Source: Paenibacillus guangzhouensis (GTDB lineage: Bacteria; Bacillota; Bacilli; Paenibacillales; Paenibacillaceae). Taken from it: a stretch of 64,000 nucleotides of DNA. The stretch is taken from the NCBI RefSeq assembly GCF_009363075.1, contig NZ_CP045293.1:5863501-5927500 (forward strand). The letters run 5' to 3'. Within the stretch, counting starts at the first letter, position 1; the number at the start of each line of letters is the position of its first letter. Positions 1 to 8,202 of the stretch are shown one piece after another. The position numbers and the translations under genes were made by a program. Below the pieces are notes generated by a model. The model ran no database searches. It was not told the origin of the DNA and saw only the letters and a program-made list of their open reading frames with translations.

Positions 1-252
1 CTGTACCCGCTCGGGGTCTGACACATCGGTATCAACGAACAACGACTCTCCGCCGAATTGCTTTACTTGCTGCTCCACGGATTCGCTTCGATTGTTGTTC
101 AGATCGAGGAGACATACCTTGGCACCGTGCTGTGCTAGAAGTAAAGCAGCTGCGCGTCCGATCCCGGAACCGGCTCCGGTGATCACAGCAACCTTATCTT
201 TGACGCGGCGTGAGTTCGAGACGTCAGACGCGTTTGTTGCGGAAATATTCAT
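1..252 (-). CDS. SDR family oxidoreductase, partial (N-terminus only)
   Basis: The gene starts with ATG at 252 on the minus strand and runs off the left edge, so only about 84 residues are visible. The start has a good ribosome binding site (tcctcc at 261-266 on the plus strand). The N-terminal Rossmann motif TGAGSGIG lies near residues 25-32 and is followed by a DLN segment, as in classical short-chain dehydrogenases that bind NAD(P). About 18 residues precede the first beta strand, slightly longer than usual. The substrate cannot be inferred because the catalytic YxxxK region is outside the window. Confidence 0.85.
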   Translation of the reverse strand, partial: MNISATNASDVSNSRRVKDKVAVITGAGSGIGRAAALLLAQHGAKVCLLDLNNNRSESVEQQVKQFGGESLFVDTDVSDPERVQ

Positions 253-402
253 GATTGTAATCCTCCATCGGTACTCAAATTTTCCCAGTTAGTGTTCCAT
301 AGCCATCTTTATTTATTCTGCAGATTCGAACCGTCTAGGCATTCGTGTCGTTACCTTCGATGAGAAGATAATCCAAACTCGATACGAGGAGAGTGTATTC
401 AA

Positions 403-1863
403 ATGAAACGATTGACCCTGGTAAGCTTCATGATGGCTTTGATAATTCCGCTGTTTACTTCGCATGCATTCGCTGCCGCACCGAATTTCCAAGCCCTTGG
501 ATTCCCGGACGTCGCGTTGGAACAGACGATTGATGCAGGAGAAGGGGCTAAGTTCAAATATGGCCAGGTCAAGATCGAAATCCCGGAGGGAACGTTCGTC
601 AACAAAGTCAAATTTCAAGTTGTAGAGGGGAGTTTGGCGGATTTTCAAGCAAGAGCTCCTGAAGGTGAGACCGTGCTTATGAATTTTGCTTTTCAAGTGA
701 CTGATTTGATCACGAAAGAACGCATCATCAAGTTTAACAAACCTGTGATGTTCAGCTACACATCACCTTCAGTTAGCTCCAAGAGCAAGTACTATAATAT
801 TTTGCCGGACGGAGCCTTTGTGTTGAACACGGTTCTTCCTGAAATTCATGGTAATACCCTAACGCATCCCAATCCGGGAGCGCCTGTAGGGTGGGCCGTG
901 ACTTCGCCAACTTCGTCCGAGAAGAAAACCCCGTCGCCGGGAACAAAAGCGGAGGTAGAGCCCTTTGACGGCAGCATTACGAACAATGCTTTGGCTATAA
1001 GTCCTGATGAACAGACTGCGGTAGTCTCGGATAGCCGCGTACAATCGATCCGTGTCTATGACCTCGCCAGAGGGACGTTACGCAAGGAAATCGACGGATT
1101 TGTCACACCGAGGAACGTCGTGTTCGTAGACGGAGGCAAAACATTCGTCGTCTCGGACAGCACGCTCGGTACCCTGCGGTTCTACGACTTGAAACAATTA
1201 ACTTTGAAGGATGAAGTCGTGGTCGGTCCGGGGGCATTCGGTACGGCTGTCAGCCCAGATGGACGCACGTTGTATGTTAACAATCAAGCGCATAGTTCGG
1301 TTACGATCGTGGATCTTGAGAAACGTAAGCCAACTGCGGTCATTGCCGGGTTTGCACAGCCGCGGCAGGGAATCGTCATGTCTCCAGACGGACGATATGT
1401 GTTCGTTACGAACTTCAAGGGAGACAAGGTATCTGTTGTTGATGCTGCTACGAATAGTATCGTGCGTGAGATTACCGGGTTTGAGATGATACGCGGGATT
1501 TCGGTGACCAAGGACGGTATCTTGTACGCAGCCAATAGCGGGCGGGATAGTATTTCCGTCGTGGACATCGCTCAGGGGAAAATCATCAGCGAGGTAAAGG
1601 TCGGCCGCGAACCCTATGGCGCAGCCCTTTCACCTGACGGCAAACTGCTCTTTGCCAGCAGCAAGGTGGACAATACGATTGATGTGATTACCGTCTCTGA
1701 CTACCGCGTGATCAAGACCATCAAGGGATTCTTGGAGCCTAGGCAAGCGATCATCTTCAACCGCGCTGGGGACGTCGCTTATGTCCTGAACCGTGATCTC
1801 TCGATTTCATGGGTGAATGTGAAGGATCGTGTAATTATGAATACCATTCAAGATGATAAATAA
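403..1863 (+). CDS. Secreted YVTN/YncE-type beta-propeller protein
   Basis: A 486-residue protein with a Sec signal peptide (about residues 1-25, cleavage after AFAA). Residues 30-150 form a domain I do not recognise with confidence; it contains a GQVKIEIPEGTF segment. A short Pro/Ser/Thr/Lys linker (about 165-185) leads to a propeller of repeated blades (about 190-486) with recurring SPDG..YV.N...D.V.VVD motifs, as in YVTN/lactonase-like propellers. Such proteins usually bind ligands or partners outside the membrane; no enzymatic residues are evident. The start is supported by gaggagag upstream. It appears monocistronic, with a terminator directly downstream. Confidence 0.85.
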   Translation: MKRLTLVSFMMALIIPLFTSHAFAAAPNFQALGFPDVALEQTIDAGEGAKFKYGQVKIEIPEGTFVNKVKFQVVEGSLADFQARAPEGETVLMNFAFQVTDLITKERIIKFNKPVMFSYTSPSVSSKSKYYNILPDGAFVLNTVLPEIHGNTLTHPNPGAPVGWAVTSPTSSEKKTPSPGTKAEVEPFDGSITNNALAISPDEQTAVVSDSRVQSIRVYDLARGTLRKEIDGFVTPRNVVFVDGGKTFVVSDSTLGTLRFYDLKQLTLKDEVVVGPGAFGTAVSPDGRTLYVNNQAHSSVTIVDLEKRKPTAVIAGFAQPRQGIVMSPDGRYVFVTNFKGDKVSVVDAATNSIVREITGFEMIRGISVTKDGILYAANSGRDSISVVDIAQGKIISEVKVGREPYGAALSPDGKLLFASSKVDNTIDVITVSDYRVIKTIKGFLEPRQAIIFNRAGDVAYVLNRDLSISWVNVKDRVIMNTIQDDK

Positions 1864-1876
1864 CGAGTTCTAAAAA

Positions 1877-1910
1877 AATTAGTCCCCTTGATGATCGAGG
1901 GGACTAATTT
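1877..1910 (+). terminator. Rho-independent terminator after the propeller gene
   Basis: The arms aattagtcccct (1877-1888) and aggggactaatt (1898-1909) form a perfect 12-bp stem with a 9-nt loop. An A-run precedes it and T residues follow, so it can work in both directions and probably also ends the GNAT gene transcript from the right. Confidence 0.85.
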
Positions 1911-2005
1911 TCCGTGGAGCGCTAATTATACGATAGCATGACCGACGTCATGTGGGTCAGTACCTTCTTAATGGTGTCAATCCGTGAAACAATGAACCGC
2001 CAATA

Positions 2006-2554
2006 TTATGAATTCAGTCGTTGCTCAAAGCAATGAAATCCGTTCGGATGGATGTGTTGATGGGCATAGCCGAGGCTGCCGTAGAATTGGAAGAGGATCT
2101 CGTTCGTTGCGATGCAGTCGAGACGGATGCGATCCTTACCTTCGAAGCGAATCCCGTTCGCTGCCCATTGCATCATGGCTTCGCCGAGTCCTGTCCCGGC
2201 GTAATCCCGGTTAATGGCTAATCGGTGCAGGTAGACTGAAGTGTTATGATCTTCTGCCGTCTCCCAGAGTTCAAGGTCCCAAGGACTCGGCGTGGTGAGG
2301 AGTATCACGACACAAGCCACTTTACCTTGATCGACATCTCTCCCAATAAACACATCGCCCCGCGCAATCGCATCGGACGTGCCGTGCACATCCTCTCCTG
2401 TGAGCAATCCGCTCCATTGGGTCGATCCTTTACTTTGCAGCCACAAGGCCGTCTGACGCAGCAATGCGTTAACAGCCTCGGAATCCGCAGGTGTTGCTTG
2501 TTCAGCTTGAATTCGTTCGCGAATCCAAGGTTCTCTGATGGTGAACAGGTTCAT
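2006..2554 (-). CDS. GNAT family N-acetyltransferase
   Basis: A 182-residue protein of the acetyl-CoA-dependent GNAT superfamily. The pattern VYLHRLAIN followed by RDYAGTGLGEAMM (roughly residues 110-130) matches beta-4 and the pyrophosphate-binding motif A. A C-terminal FYGSLGY segment matches the usual end of the fold. The ATG at 2554 was chosen over one six codons upstream because gaggagc sits 7-8 nt before it. The substrate is unknown. The gene is convergent with the propeller gene. Confidence 0.85.
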   Translation of the reverse strand: MNLFTIREPWIRERIQAEQATPADSEAVNALLRQTALWLQSKGSTQWSGLLTGEDVHGTSDAIARGDVFIGRDVDQGKVACVVILLTTPSPWDLELWETAEDHNTSVYLHRLAINRDYAGTGLGEAMMQWAANGIRFEGKDRIRLDCIATNEILFQFYGSLGYAHQHIHPNGFHCFEQRLNS

Positions 2555-2683
2555 ATGGCTTGCTCCTCTCATTAAAATGATCGTACGGAATGGAATAGAA
2601 TATAGAAGCAGTATACAACCTATAAAATATTTTTCAAATCCCGAAGTACATTTTTACTCCGAATAAGAGTGTGGGATTGTTGG

Positions 2684-2726
2684 TTGACATCAAATAATTT
2701 ACGTATATATAATTAGATGATCTAAT
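2684..2726 (+). promoter_or_regulatory. Sigma-A promoter with overlapping palindromic operator
   Basis: TTGACA (2684-2689), an 18-nt spacer and TATAAT (2708-2713) form an almost ideal vegetative promoter 44 nt before the ABC exporter genes. The palindrome ATTAGATGATCTAAT (2712-2726; 7-bp arms, 1-nt centre) begins inside the -10 box and covers the transcription start. A repressor bound there would block transcription. The repressor is not identified; the nearby TetR gene has probable sites of a different sequence. Confidence 0.7.
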
Positions 2727-2769
2727 AAATAGAGTGACGAAATATTGTGGAGCTAGGAGATGACCATGC

Positions 2770-4497
2770 ATGCTCAAGTTGTTTCGATTTCTGAAGCCGT
2801 TCTGGCTTCCTATTGTGTTTGTACTGGTGTTTGTATTCCTGCAGTCTCTATCTGAATTGTATTTGCCAACCTTAATGGCGGATATTGTGGATACGGGGAT
2901 CGTGAAGGGAGATACGGATTACATTTGGCGTATTGGCGGTTTCATGCTGCTCGTGGCGGCAGGTGGAGGAATTTGTGCCATTACGGCCAGTTATTTATCG
3001 GCGCGTGTAGCGGCCGGTTATGGTCGTCAGTTGCGCAGCAGAGTGTTCAAGCATGTCGAGAACTTCTCATTGCAGGAGTTTGATAAGATTGGCACGGCCT
3101 CGCTTATTACGCGAACGACGAATGACATTACCCAAGTGCAGACAGTCCTTGTGATGATTCTGCGGATGATGGTCATGGCGCCGATGATGTGTATCGGGGG
3201 CCTCATTATGGCGATCTCCAAAGATGCGCATTTAACGTGGGTTCTCGCGGTGGTTATTCCTGTCTTGGCACTGGCAATTTTCGCGGTGGCGAGCCGAGGG
3301 ATTCCATTGTTCAAAGCGATGCAGAAGAAGCTTGACCGCTTGAACCTTGTCCTGCGTGAAGGATTAACGGGGATTCGGGTTATTCGTTCCTTCAACCGGA
3401 TCAATTATGAGAAGGAGCGCTTCCGGGATGCGAACGCGGACTTGACGAATACGGCGATTCGCGTCAATCGGATTATGGCATTTCTGATGCCTGTGATGAT
3501 GATCGTGATGAACTTCTCGTCGATTGCGATTATCTGGTTCGGCGGCTTGCGGATCGATACGGGCCATATGGAGGTTGGGAGTCTCATGGCCTTCTTGCAA
3601 TACGCGATGCAGATCATGTTCTCCTTGTTGATGGTGTCGATGATGTTCGTCTTGATTCCGCGGGCTTCGGCATCGGCGGTGCGGATTAATGAAGTGCTCG
3701 ATATGAAGCCGGAGATTGAAGATCCAGCGCAAGGAGCGAGAACTGACGGCCGTCGTGGATATATCGAGTTTAATGATGTCACCTTCAGCTATCCGGGAGC
3801 AGAGCAGCCTGCGTTATCGAATCTGTCTTTCCGGGCAGCGCCTGGGCAAGTCACAGCGATCATCGGTGGTACCGGTTCCGGGAAATCCACGCTTCTCAGC
3901 TTGCTGCCGCGTTTCTACGATGTCGATAGCGGATCGGTTGTGATCGATGGAGTAGATGTGAAACGACTAACCCAGAGCGAGCTGCGATCAAAGATCGGAT
4001 TTGTACCGCAAAAAGCCGTCCTCTTCACCGGCACCATTGCCGAGAACATTCGGTACGGAAAAGAAGATGCGACGGACGAAGAAGTCCGGCATGCCGCTGA
4101 AATTGCGCAAGCGAGCGATTTCATCAGCGATATGACTGATGGATATGATGCACTGATTGCACAAGGTGGAACGAACGTATCGGGCGGTCAGAAACAGCGG
4201 CTGTCGATCGCGCGTGCGTTGGTGCGCAAACCGGAGATTTATTTGTTCGATGACAGCTTCTCCGCCTTAGACTTTAAAACGGATGCGAAGCTGCGTGCTG
4301 CCCTGCGCGGCGAGACGACGGATGCGACCGTATTGATCGTTGCGCAGCGGGTGAGCACGGTGATGGATGCAGACCAGATCATTGTGCTTGAAGAGGGGCG
4401 TATTGCAGGCATGGGTACGCATCGCGAGCTGATGGATACGTCGGAAGTGTACCGTGAGATTGTATCCTCACAGTTGTCAGAGGAGGAGATCGCATGA
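2770..4497 (+). CDS. ABC exporter half-transporter with degenerate ATPase site
   Basis: A 575-residue fusion of a six-helix transmembrane domain (about 1-310) and a nucleotide-binding domain (about 335-575), resembling B. subtilis YfiB. Walker A is GGTGSGKST (about 366-374) and the signature VSGGQ is canonical. The residue after Walker B is Asp instead of the catalytic Glu (LFDDSFSALD), and the H-loop His is Gln (AQRVST). This is the catalytically impaired partner of a heterodimer; the next gene supplies the competent Glu and His. The stop overlaps the next start by ATGA, so translation is probably coupled. Likely role is export of drugs or lipophilic compounds. Confidence 0.93.
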   Translation: MLKLFRFLKPFWLPIVFVLVFVFLQSLSELYLPTLMADIVDTGIVKGDTDYIWRIGGFMLLVAAGGGICAITASYLSARVAAGYGRQLRSRVFKHVENFSLQEFDKIGTASLITRTTNDITQVQTVLVMILRMMVMAPMMCIGGLIMAISKDAHLTWVLAVVIPVLALAIFAVASRGIPLFKAMQKKLDRLNLVLREGLTGIRVIRSFNRINYEKERFRDANADLTNTAIRVNRIMAFLMPVMMIVMNFSSIAIIWFGGLRIDTGHMEVGSLMAFLQYAMQIMFSLLMVSMMFVLIPRASASAVRINEVLDMKPEIEDPAQGARTDGRRGYIEFNDVTFSYPGAEQPALSNLSFRAAPGQVTAIIGGTGSGKSTLLSLLPRFYDVDSGSVVIDGVDVKRLTQSELRSKIGFVPQKAVLFTGTIAENIRYGKEDATDEEVRHAAEIAQASDFISDMTDGYDALIAQGGTNVSGGQKQRLSIARALVRKPEIYLFDDSFSALDFKTDAKLRAALRGETTDATVLIVAQRVSTVMDADQIIVLEEGRIAGMGTHRELMDTSEVYREIVSSQLSEEEIA

Positions 4498-6365
4498 GTA
4501 AGGAAGCACGAGGACCCAAGCATGGCGGACGCGGCCCTATGGGCGGCGGTGGCGGTATGGGCATGGGGATGCCTGTTCAGAAAGCTAAAAACTTCAAAGG
4601 CACATTAAAACGGCTGATGGGGTACATGGCACCGCGCAAATACCAATTGATCGCGGTATTGATCACGGCGATCTTGAGTACGGTATTCAGCATTGTCAGC
4701 CCGAAAATTATGGGGAAGGCGACAACGAAGCTGTTCGAAGGTCTGATGGGCAAAATGAAAGGCGTTCCAGGAGCGTCCATCGACTTTAGTTATATCGGGG
4801 ATATTCTGCTTATTCTGGCGGGGCTCTATATCATCAGTGCGATATTCTCCTATTTGCAGCAATATATTATGGCAGGTGTGTCGCAAAAAATCGTCTTCGA
4901 TATGCGGACACAAGTGAATGACAAGCTGGCGCGGCTGCCGCTCAAATATTTCGACGGTCGGACGCACGGTGAGATTCTGAGCCGGGTGACGAATGATATC
5001 GATAATATCAGTACGACGCTCCAACAGAGCTTGACGCAGTTGATTACGTCGATCATTACGATTATTGGGGTTATCGTGATGATGCTGACGATCAGTCCAT
5101 TGCTGACGTTGATTACAGTCGTGACCTTGCCGCTGAGCTTCTTGGTGACGGTGATGATCGCGAAGCGTTCGCAGGTGTATTTTGCGGGGCAGCAGAAATC
5201 TTTAGGTGAACTGAACGGTCATGTCGAAGAGATGTACACCGGACACCGTATTGTCAAAGCATTCGGTCGCGAAGAGAAGTCGCTCGAGAAATTCGAGGAG
5301 ATTAACGAAGGGTTGTATCGTTCGGGATGGCGCGCTCAGTTCATTTCCGGGATTATTATGCCGCTCATGAGCTTCATCACGAATATTGGCTATGTGCTCG
5401 TCTGTGTGGTCGGCGGGCTGCTCGTGACGAAGAAATCCATCGAGATCGGGGATATTCAAGCCTTTATTCAATATGCAAGACAATTTGGACAGCCGATTGC
5501 ACAGACGGCGAATATCGCGAATATTATCCAGTCGACGATCGCTTCGGCGGAGCGGGTATTCGAAGTGTTGGACGAAGAGGAAGAGGTGCCGGAAGCAGCG
5601 AAGCCAGCGCTCGTTCAAGAGCCGCAAGGCTTTGTGTCCTTCGAGCATGTGAAATTCGGATATAAGTCAGATGAAATTCTCATCGAGGATATGAATATCG
5701 ATGTGAAGCCGGGGCAGACCATTGCCATCGTAGGTCCGACGGGTGCAGGAAAGACGACGCTGATCAACCTGCTGATGCGTTTCTATGAAATCAATGATGG
5801 CAAGATCACAATCGACGGCGTCGATATTCGGGATATGAGACGCGGAGACTTACGTGGTATGTTCGGGATGGTGCTGCAGGATACATGGCTGTTCAATGGA
5901 ACAATTCGCGACAATATTGCTTACGGGCGTGAAGGCGCGACAGAGCATGAGATCATTCGCGCGGCCAAAGCTGCACATGCGGACTTCTTCATTCGGACGC
6001 TGCCGGATGGGTACAACACGGTGCTGAACGAAGAAGCGTCGAACATCTCGCAAGGGCAGAAGCAGCTGCTCACGATTGCGCGGGCGATCCTCGCCGATCC
6101 AGCGATATTGATCCTAGATGAAGCGACGAGTAGTGTGGATACGCGGACAGAAGTCTATATCCAGCGTGCGATGAAGGAACTCATGAATGGCCGCACGAGC
6201 TTCGTGATCGCCCATCGTCTGTCGACGATTCGGGATGCCGATCTCATTCTGGTCATGAATCATGGTACGGTCATTGAGCAAGGGAACCATAACGAGCTGA
6301 TGGCGCAAGGCGGATTCTATGCCGACCTGTATAATAGTCAGTTTACGGGCAAGTCGATCAGTTAA
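4494..6365 (+). CDS. ABC exporter half-transporter, catalytic partner
   Basis: A 623-residue transmembrane/ATPase fusion resembling YfiC-type exporters. It begins with a Gly/Met/Lys-rich extension of about 30 residues, then six helices (about 50-340) and the nucleotide-binding domain. Walker A GPTGAGKTT (about 414-422), Walker B ILDEATSSVD with catalytic Glu, and H-loop IAHRLST are intact, but the signature is ISQGQ instead of LSGGQ. Together with the preceding subunit this predicts one consensus and one degenerate ATP site, as in TM287/288. The cargo is unknown. A terminator follows. Confidence 0.93.
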   Translation: MSKEARGPKHGGRGPMGGGGGMGMGMPVQKAKNFKGTLKRLMGYMAPRKYQLIAVLITAILSTVFSIVSPKIMGKATTKLFEGLMGKMKGVPGASIDFSYIGDILLILAGLYIISAIFSYLQQYIMAGVSQKIVFDMRTQVNDKLARLPLKYFDGRTHGEILSRVTNDIDNISTTLQQSLTQLITSIITIIGVIVMMLTISPLLTLITVVTLPLSFLVTVMIAKRSQVYFAGQQKSLGELNGHVEEMYTGHRIVKAFGREEKSLEKFEEINEGLYRSGWRAQFISGIIMPLMSFITNIGYVLVCVVGGLLVTKKSIEIGDIQAFIQYARQFGQPIAQTANIANIIQSTIASAERVFEVLDEEEEVPEAAKPALVQEPQGFVSFEHVKFGYKSDEILIEDMNIDVKPGQTIAIVGPTGAGKTTLINLLMRFYEINDGKITIDGVDIRDMRRGDLRGMFGMVLQDTWLFNGTIRDNIAYGREGATEHEIIRAAKAAHADFFIRTLPDGYNTVLNEEASNISQGQKQLLTIARAILADPAILILDEATSSVDTRTEVYIQRAMKELMNGRTSFVIAHRLSTIRDADLILVMNHGTVIEQGNHNELMAQGGFYADLYNSQFTGKSIS

Positions 6366-6383
6366 TGGAATTGCGTTAAGGAT

Positions 6384-6422
6384 GGAGAGGCACTTCGGTG
6401 AACGAAGCGGTCTCTCCTTTTT
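6384..6422 (+). terminator. Terminator of the ABC exporter operon
   Basis: ggagag (6384-6389) pairs with ctctcc (6412-6417) around an inner cttcg/cgaag hairpin, followed by a T-run. Confidence 0.75.
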
Positions 6423-6429
6423 ATACGCG

Positions 6430-6489
6430 TTGCATCGGTACTTTTTTTCGTTTATACTGTGTTTAATTTTATTAATTGATGGATCACTT
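6430..6489 (+). promoter_or_regulatory. TetR gene promoter and probable autoregulatory operator
   Basis: TTGCAT (6430-6435), a 17-nt spacer and TATACT (6453-6458) form the promoter of the TetR gene at 6514. Just downstream, AATTGATGGATCACTTA (6473-6489) matches the site after the next gene (TATTGATTAATCACTAA, 8112-8128) in 13 of 17 positions. I infer that the TetR protein represses its own gene here. Confidence 0.55.
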
Positions 6490-6513
6490 ACTATTGGTGA
6501 AGGAGGAGAGGAC

Positions 6514-7035
6514 ATGGCCAAAAAGGAGACGGCGATGGTGAATCGTAAATCGGACATTATATCGGCGGCGATTGAGGTATTCGCTGAGACCGGATATTAT
6601 CGGGCAACGACGGCACAGGTCGCGGCGCGGGCCCAAATATCGCAGCCCTATGTGTTTAAGTTTTTTGCGACGAAGGAAGCCTTGCTGCTGAATGCGCTCG
6701 AGGTATCCTGGACACGCGTGGTCGATTCTTTTCGCAAAGTCGTGGAGTCCGCTGCGCCGGAACAATTGGAGCGTGAGCTGATCGAGGCTTATGAGGAGAT
6801 TCTAGCGGCATATCAGAATGAAGTTCTGCTTCAGATGCAAGCGCAGACGATTCGAGAAGACGCGATCCAAGAAGCGATGCGAAATGGTTATAGCGAAGTG
6901 CGCCAAATCGTGCTCGAAGCTTTCCGCGCAGCGGGTATTCCGAATGCTGAAGAGCGGACGATGTTATTCCTTGCTCGAGGATTGCTGTGCAACATTTCGA
7001 TTGCGCTGGATATGCCGGAGCTGAAAGTATTTTGA
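6514..7035 (+). CDS. TetR/AcrR family transcriptional regulator
   Basis: A 173-residue repressor with an N-terminal TetR helix-turn-helix (about residues 12-58: AAIEVFAETGYYRATTAQVAA, then SQPYVFKFFATKEALL) and a divergent ligand-binding C-terminus. The start at 6514 follows aaggaggagagg. It lies between the ABC exporter and the NAD(P)-binding protein gene, and TGATTnATCA-type palindromes occur before and after the latter, so its likely target is the next gene and itself. Control of the exporter is possible but that operator differs. Confidence 0.9.
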   Translation: MAKKETAMVNRKSDIISAAIEVFAETGYYRATTAQVAARAQISQPYVFKFFATKEALLLNALEVSWTRVVDSFRKVVESAAPEQLERELIEAYEEILAAYQNEVLLQMQAQTIREDAIQEAMRNGYSEVRQIVLEAFRAAGIPNAEERTMLFLARGLLCNISIALDMPELKVF

Positions 7036-7064
7036 GGAGGAATCCCCCTCTTCCGAAATTAGTG

Positions 7065-7078
7065 ATTGATTAATCAAT
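7065..7078. promoter_or_regulatory. TetR-type operator, site 1 upstream of the NAD(P)-binding gene
   Basis: ATTGATTAATCAAT is a perfect 14-bp palindrome in the 115-bp gap between the TetR gene and its neighbour. Confidence 0.65.
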
Positions 7079-7111
7079 AACGACGTGTTATATTGATTTC
7101 AACAAAAGTTA

Positions 7112-7127
7112 GTGATTGATCAATCAC
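7112..7127. promoter_or_regulatory. TetR-type operator, site 2 upstream of the NAD(P)-binding gene
   Basis: GTGATTGATCAATCAC is a perfect 16-bp palindrome sharing half-site TGATT with site 1, 47 bp downstream of it and close before the start codon at 7151. Confidence 0.65.
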
Positions 7128-7150
7128 AAATAACCAATGAGGTGATTTCA

Positions 7151-8110
7151 ATGAAAAAAGCAATTGTTGTAGGGGCAACAGGAGGAACAGGCGCCGCCAT
7201 TGTAGAGGAACTGGTCGCACGCGGAATACAGACGATCGCTTTCGGTCGATCCAAGCAGAAGCTGGATCAGCTGTATGCCAGATTAGATCATCCTGCGCAT
7301 CTAACATTAGCCGTAGGAGATGCATTCCAGCCAGAGACCATCGTCTCCGCTTCGGGTGATGCGGACGTCCTGTTCCATGCCGCAAATGTGCCATATCACG
7401 AGATGGTCAGCAAGCTGATCCCGCTGGGGGAATCGGTGATGGAAGCCGCAAATCAGCTTGGGATCAAGGTGGTTGCCATCGACGGCATCTATCCGTACGG
7501 CAGAAGACAAATGGGGCGCGTTACTGAAGAGCATCCGAAGCAGCCGCATACGAAAAAGGGCAAGATCCGGCTAGCTTATGAGCAAATGCTGTTCGAGAAG
7601 CGCTGGAATCGATCGAAGGTGATGATCGTCCGTTTGCCGGATTATTATGGTCCAACAGCGAATGAAGCATCTTATCTGGGTTCAACGCTCGAGGCGATTG
7701 CTGCTGGCAAGATGGCGTTCTTCATCGGCAATATGCGTGTGCCACGGGAATATGTCTACCTTCCTGATGCAGCGTATATGATCGCAGAGCTAGCGAGCAG
7801 AGATCATGCCTATAATCAGAATTGGCATATTCCAGGTGCCGGCATCATCTCAGGTAAGGACATCGTCCGAATTGCCCGTCAGGCAAGCGGAAGCTCCAAA
7901 TCTGTCCTGCCGCTAGGTAGAATAGGGTTGTCCTTGCTCGGCCTCTCCGTGCCGGTCATGAAGGAAGTGGTGGAGATGCTGTACTTGACTGAGGAGCCGC
8001 TCGTGCTCAGCGGGGATAAGTATCAGAAGCAGATTAGTCCAATCCGGGCGACGGACTTTGAGCAGGGGATTACGGATACGATTCGTACGTTGCAAAAGTC
8101 TAGGGATTAG
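7151..8110 (+). CDS. NAD(P)-dependent epimerase/dehydratase-like protein
   Basis: A 319-residue protein with an N-terminal Rossmann motif VGATGGTGAAIVEEL (about residues 8-22), like extended or atypical SDRs and NmrA-type proteins. The YxxxK pair of classical SDRs is not obvious at its usual spacing (GIYPYGRRQ is near residue 115), so catalysis is uncertain. The start at 7151 is preceded by gaggtgattt; an in-frame start further upstream would lie inside an operator. Flanking palindromes suggest strong TetR control, often in response to a toxic or lipophilic ligand. Confidence 0.85.
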   Translation: MKKAIVVGATGGTGAAIVEELVARGIQTIAFGRSKQKLDQLYARLDHPAHLTLAVGDAFQPETIVSASGDADVLFHAANVPYHEMVSKLIPLGESVMEAANQLGIKVVAIDGIYPYGRRQMGRVTEEHPKQPHTKKGKIRLAYEQMLFEKRWNRSKVMIVRLPDYYGPTANEASYLGSTLEAIAAGKMAFFIGNMRVPREYVYLPDAAYMIAELASRDHAYNQNWHIPGAGIISGKDIVRIARQASGSSKSVLPLGRIGLSLLGLSVPVMKEVVEMLYLTEEPLVLSGDKYQKQISPIRATDFEQGITDTIRTLQKSRD

Positions 8111-8128
8111 TTATTGATTAATCACTAA
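8111..8128. promoter_or_regulatory. TetR-type palindrome downstream of the NAD(P)-binding gene
   Basis: TTATTGATTAATCACTAA has a TGATTAATCA core matching sites 1 and 2 and begins right after the stop codon. A downstream site could support looping with the upstream pair. Confidence 0.5.
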
Positions 8129-8141
8129 TAAAATGAGCGAA

Positions 8142-8170
8142 AAAGGGGCTGCCTAGGGCACCCCTTTCTT
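8142..8170 (+). terminator. Terminator of the NAD(P)-binding protein gene
   Basis: aaagggg (8142-8148) and ccccttt (8161-8167) pair around tgcc/ggca with a single bulged c. The T-run is short. Confidence 0.7.
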
Positions 8171-8202
8171 TACATAGCAGCGTATGGTTTAAGGTTTTAA
8201 CC

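Noticed and set aside
6319-6513. Longer TetR start upstream of 6514
   Set aside because: The extension runs through the exporter stop, its terminator and the TetR promoter.
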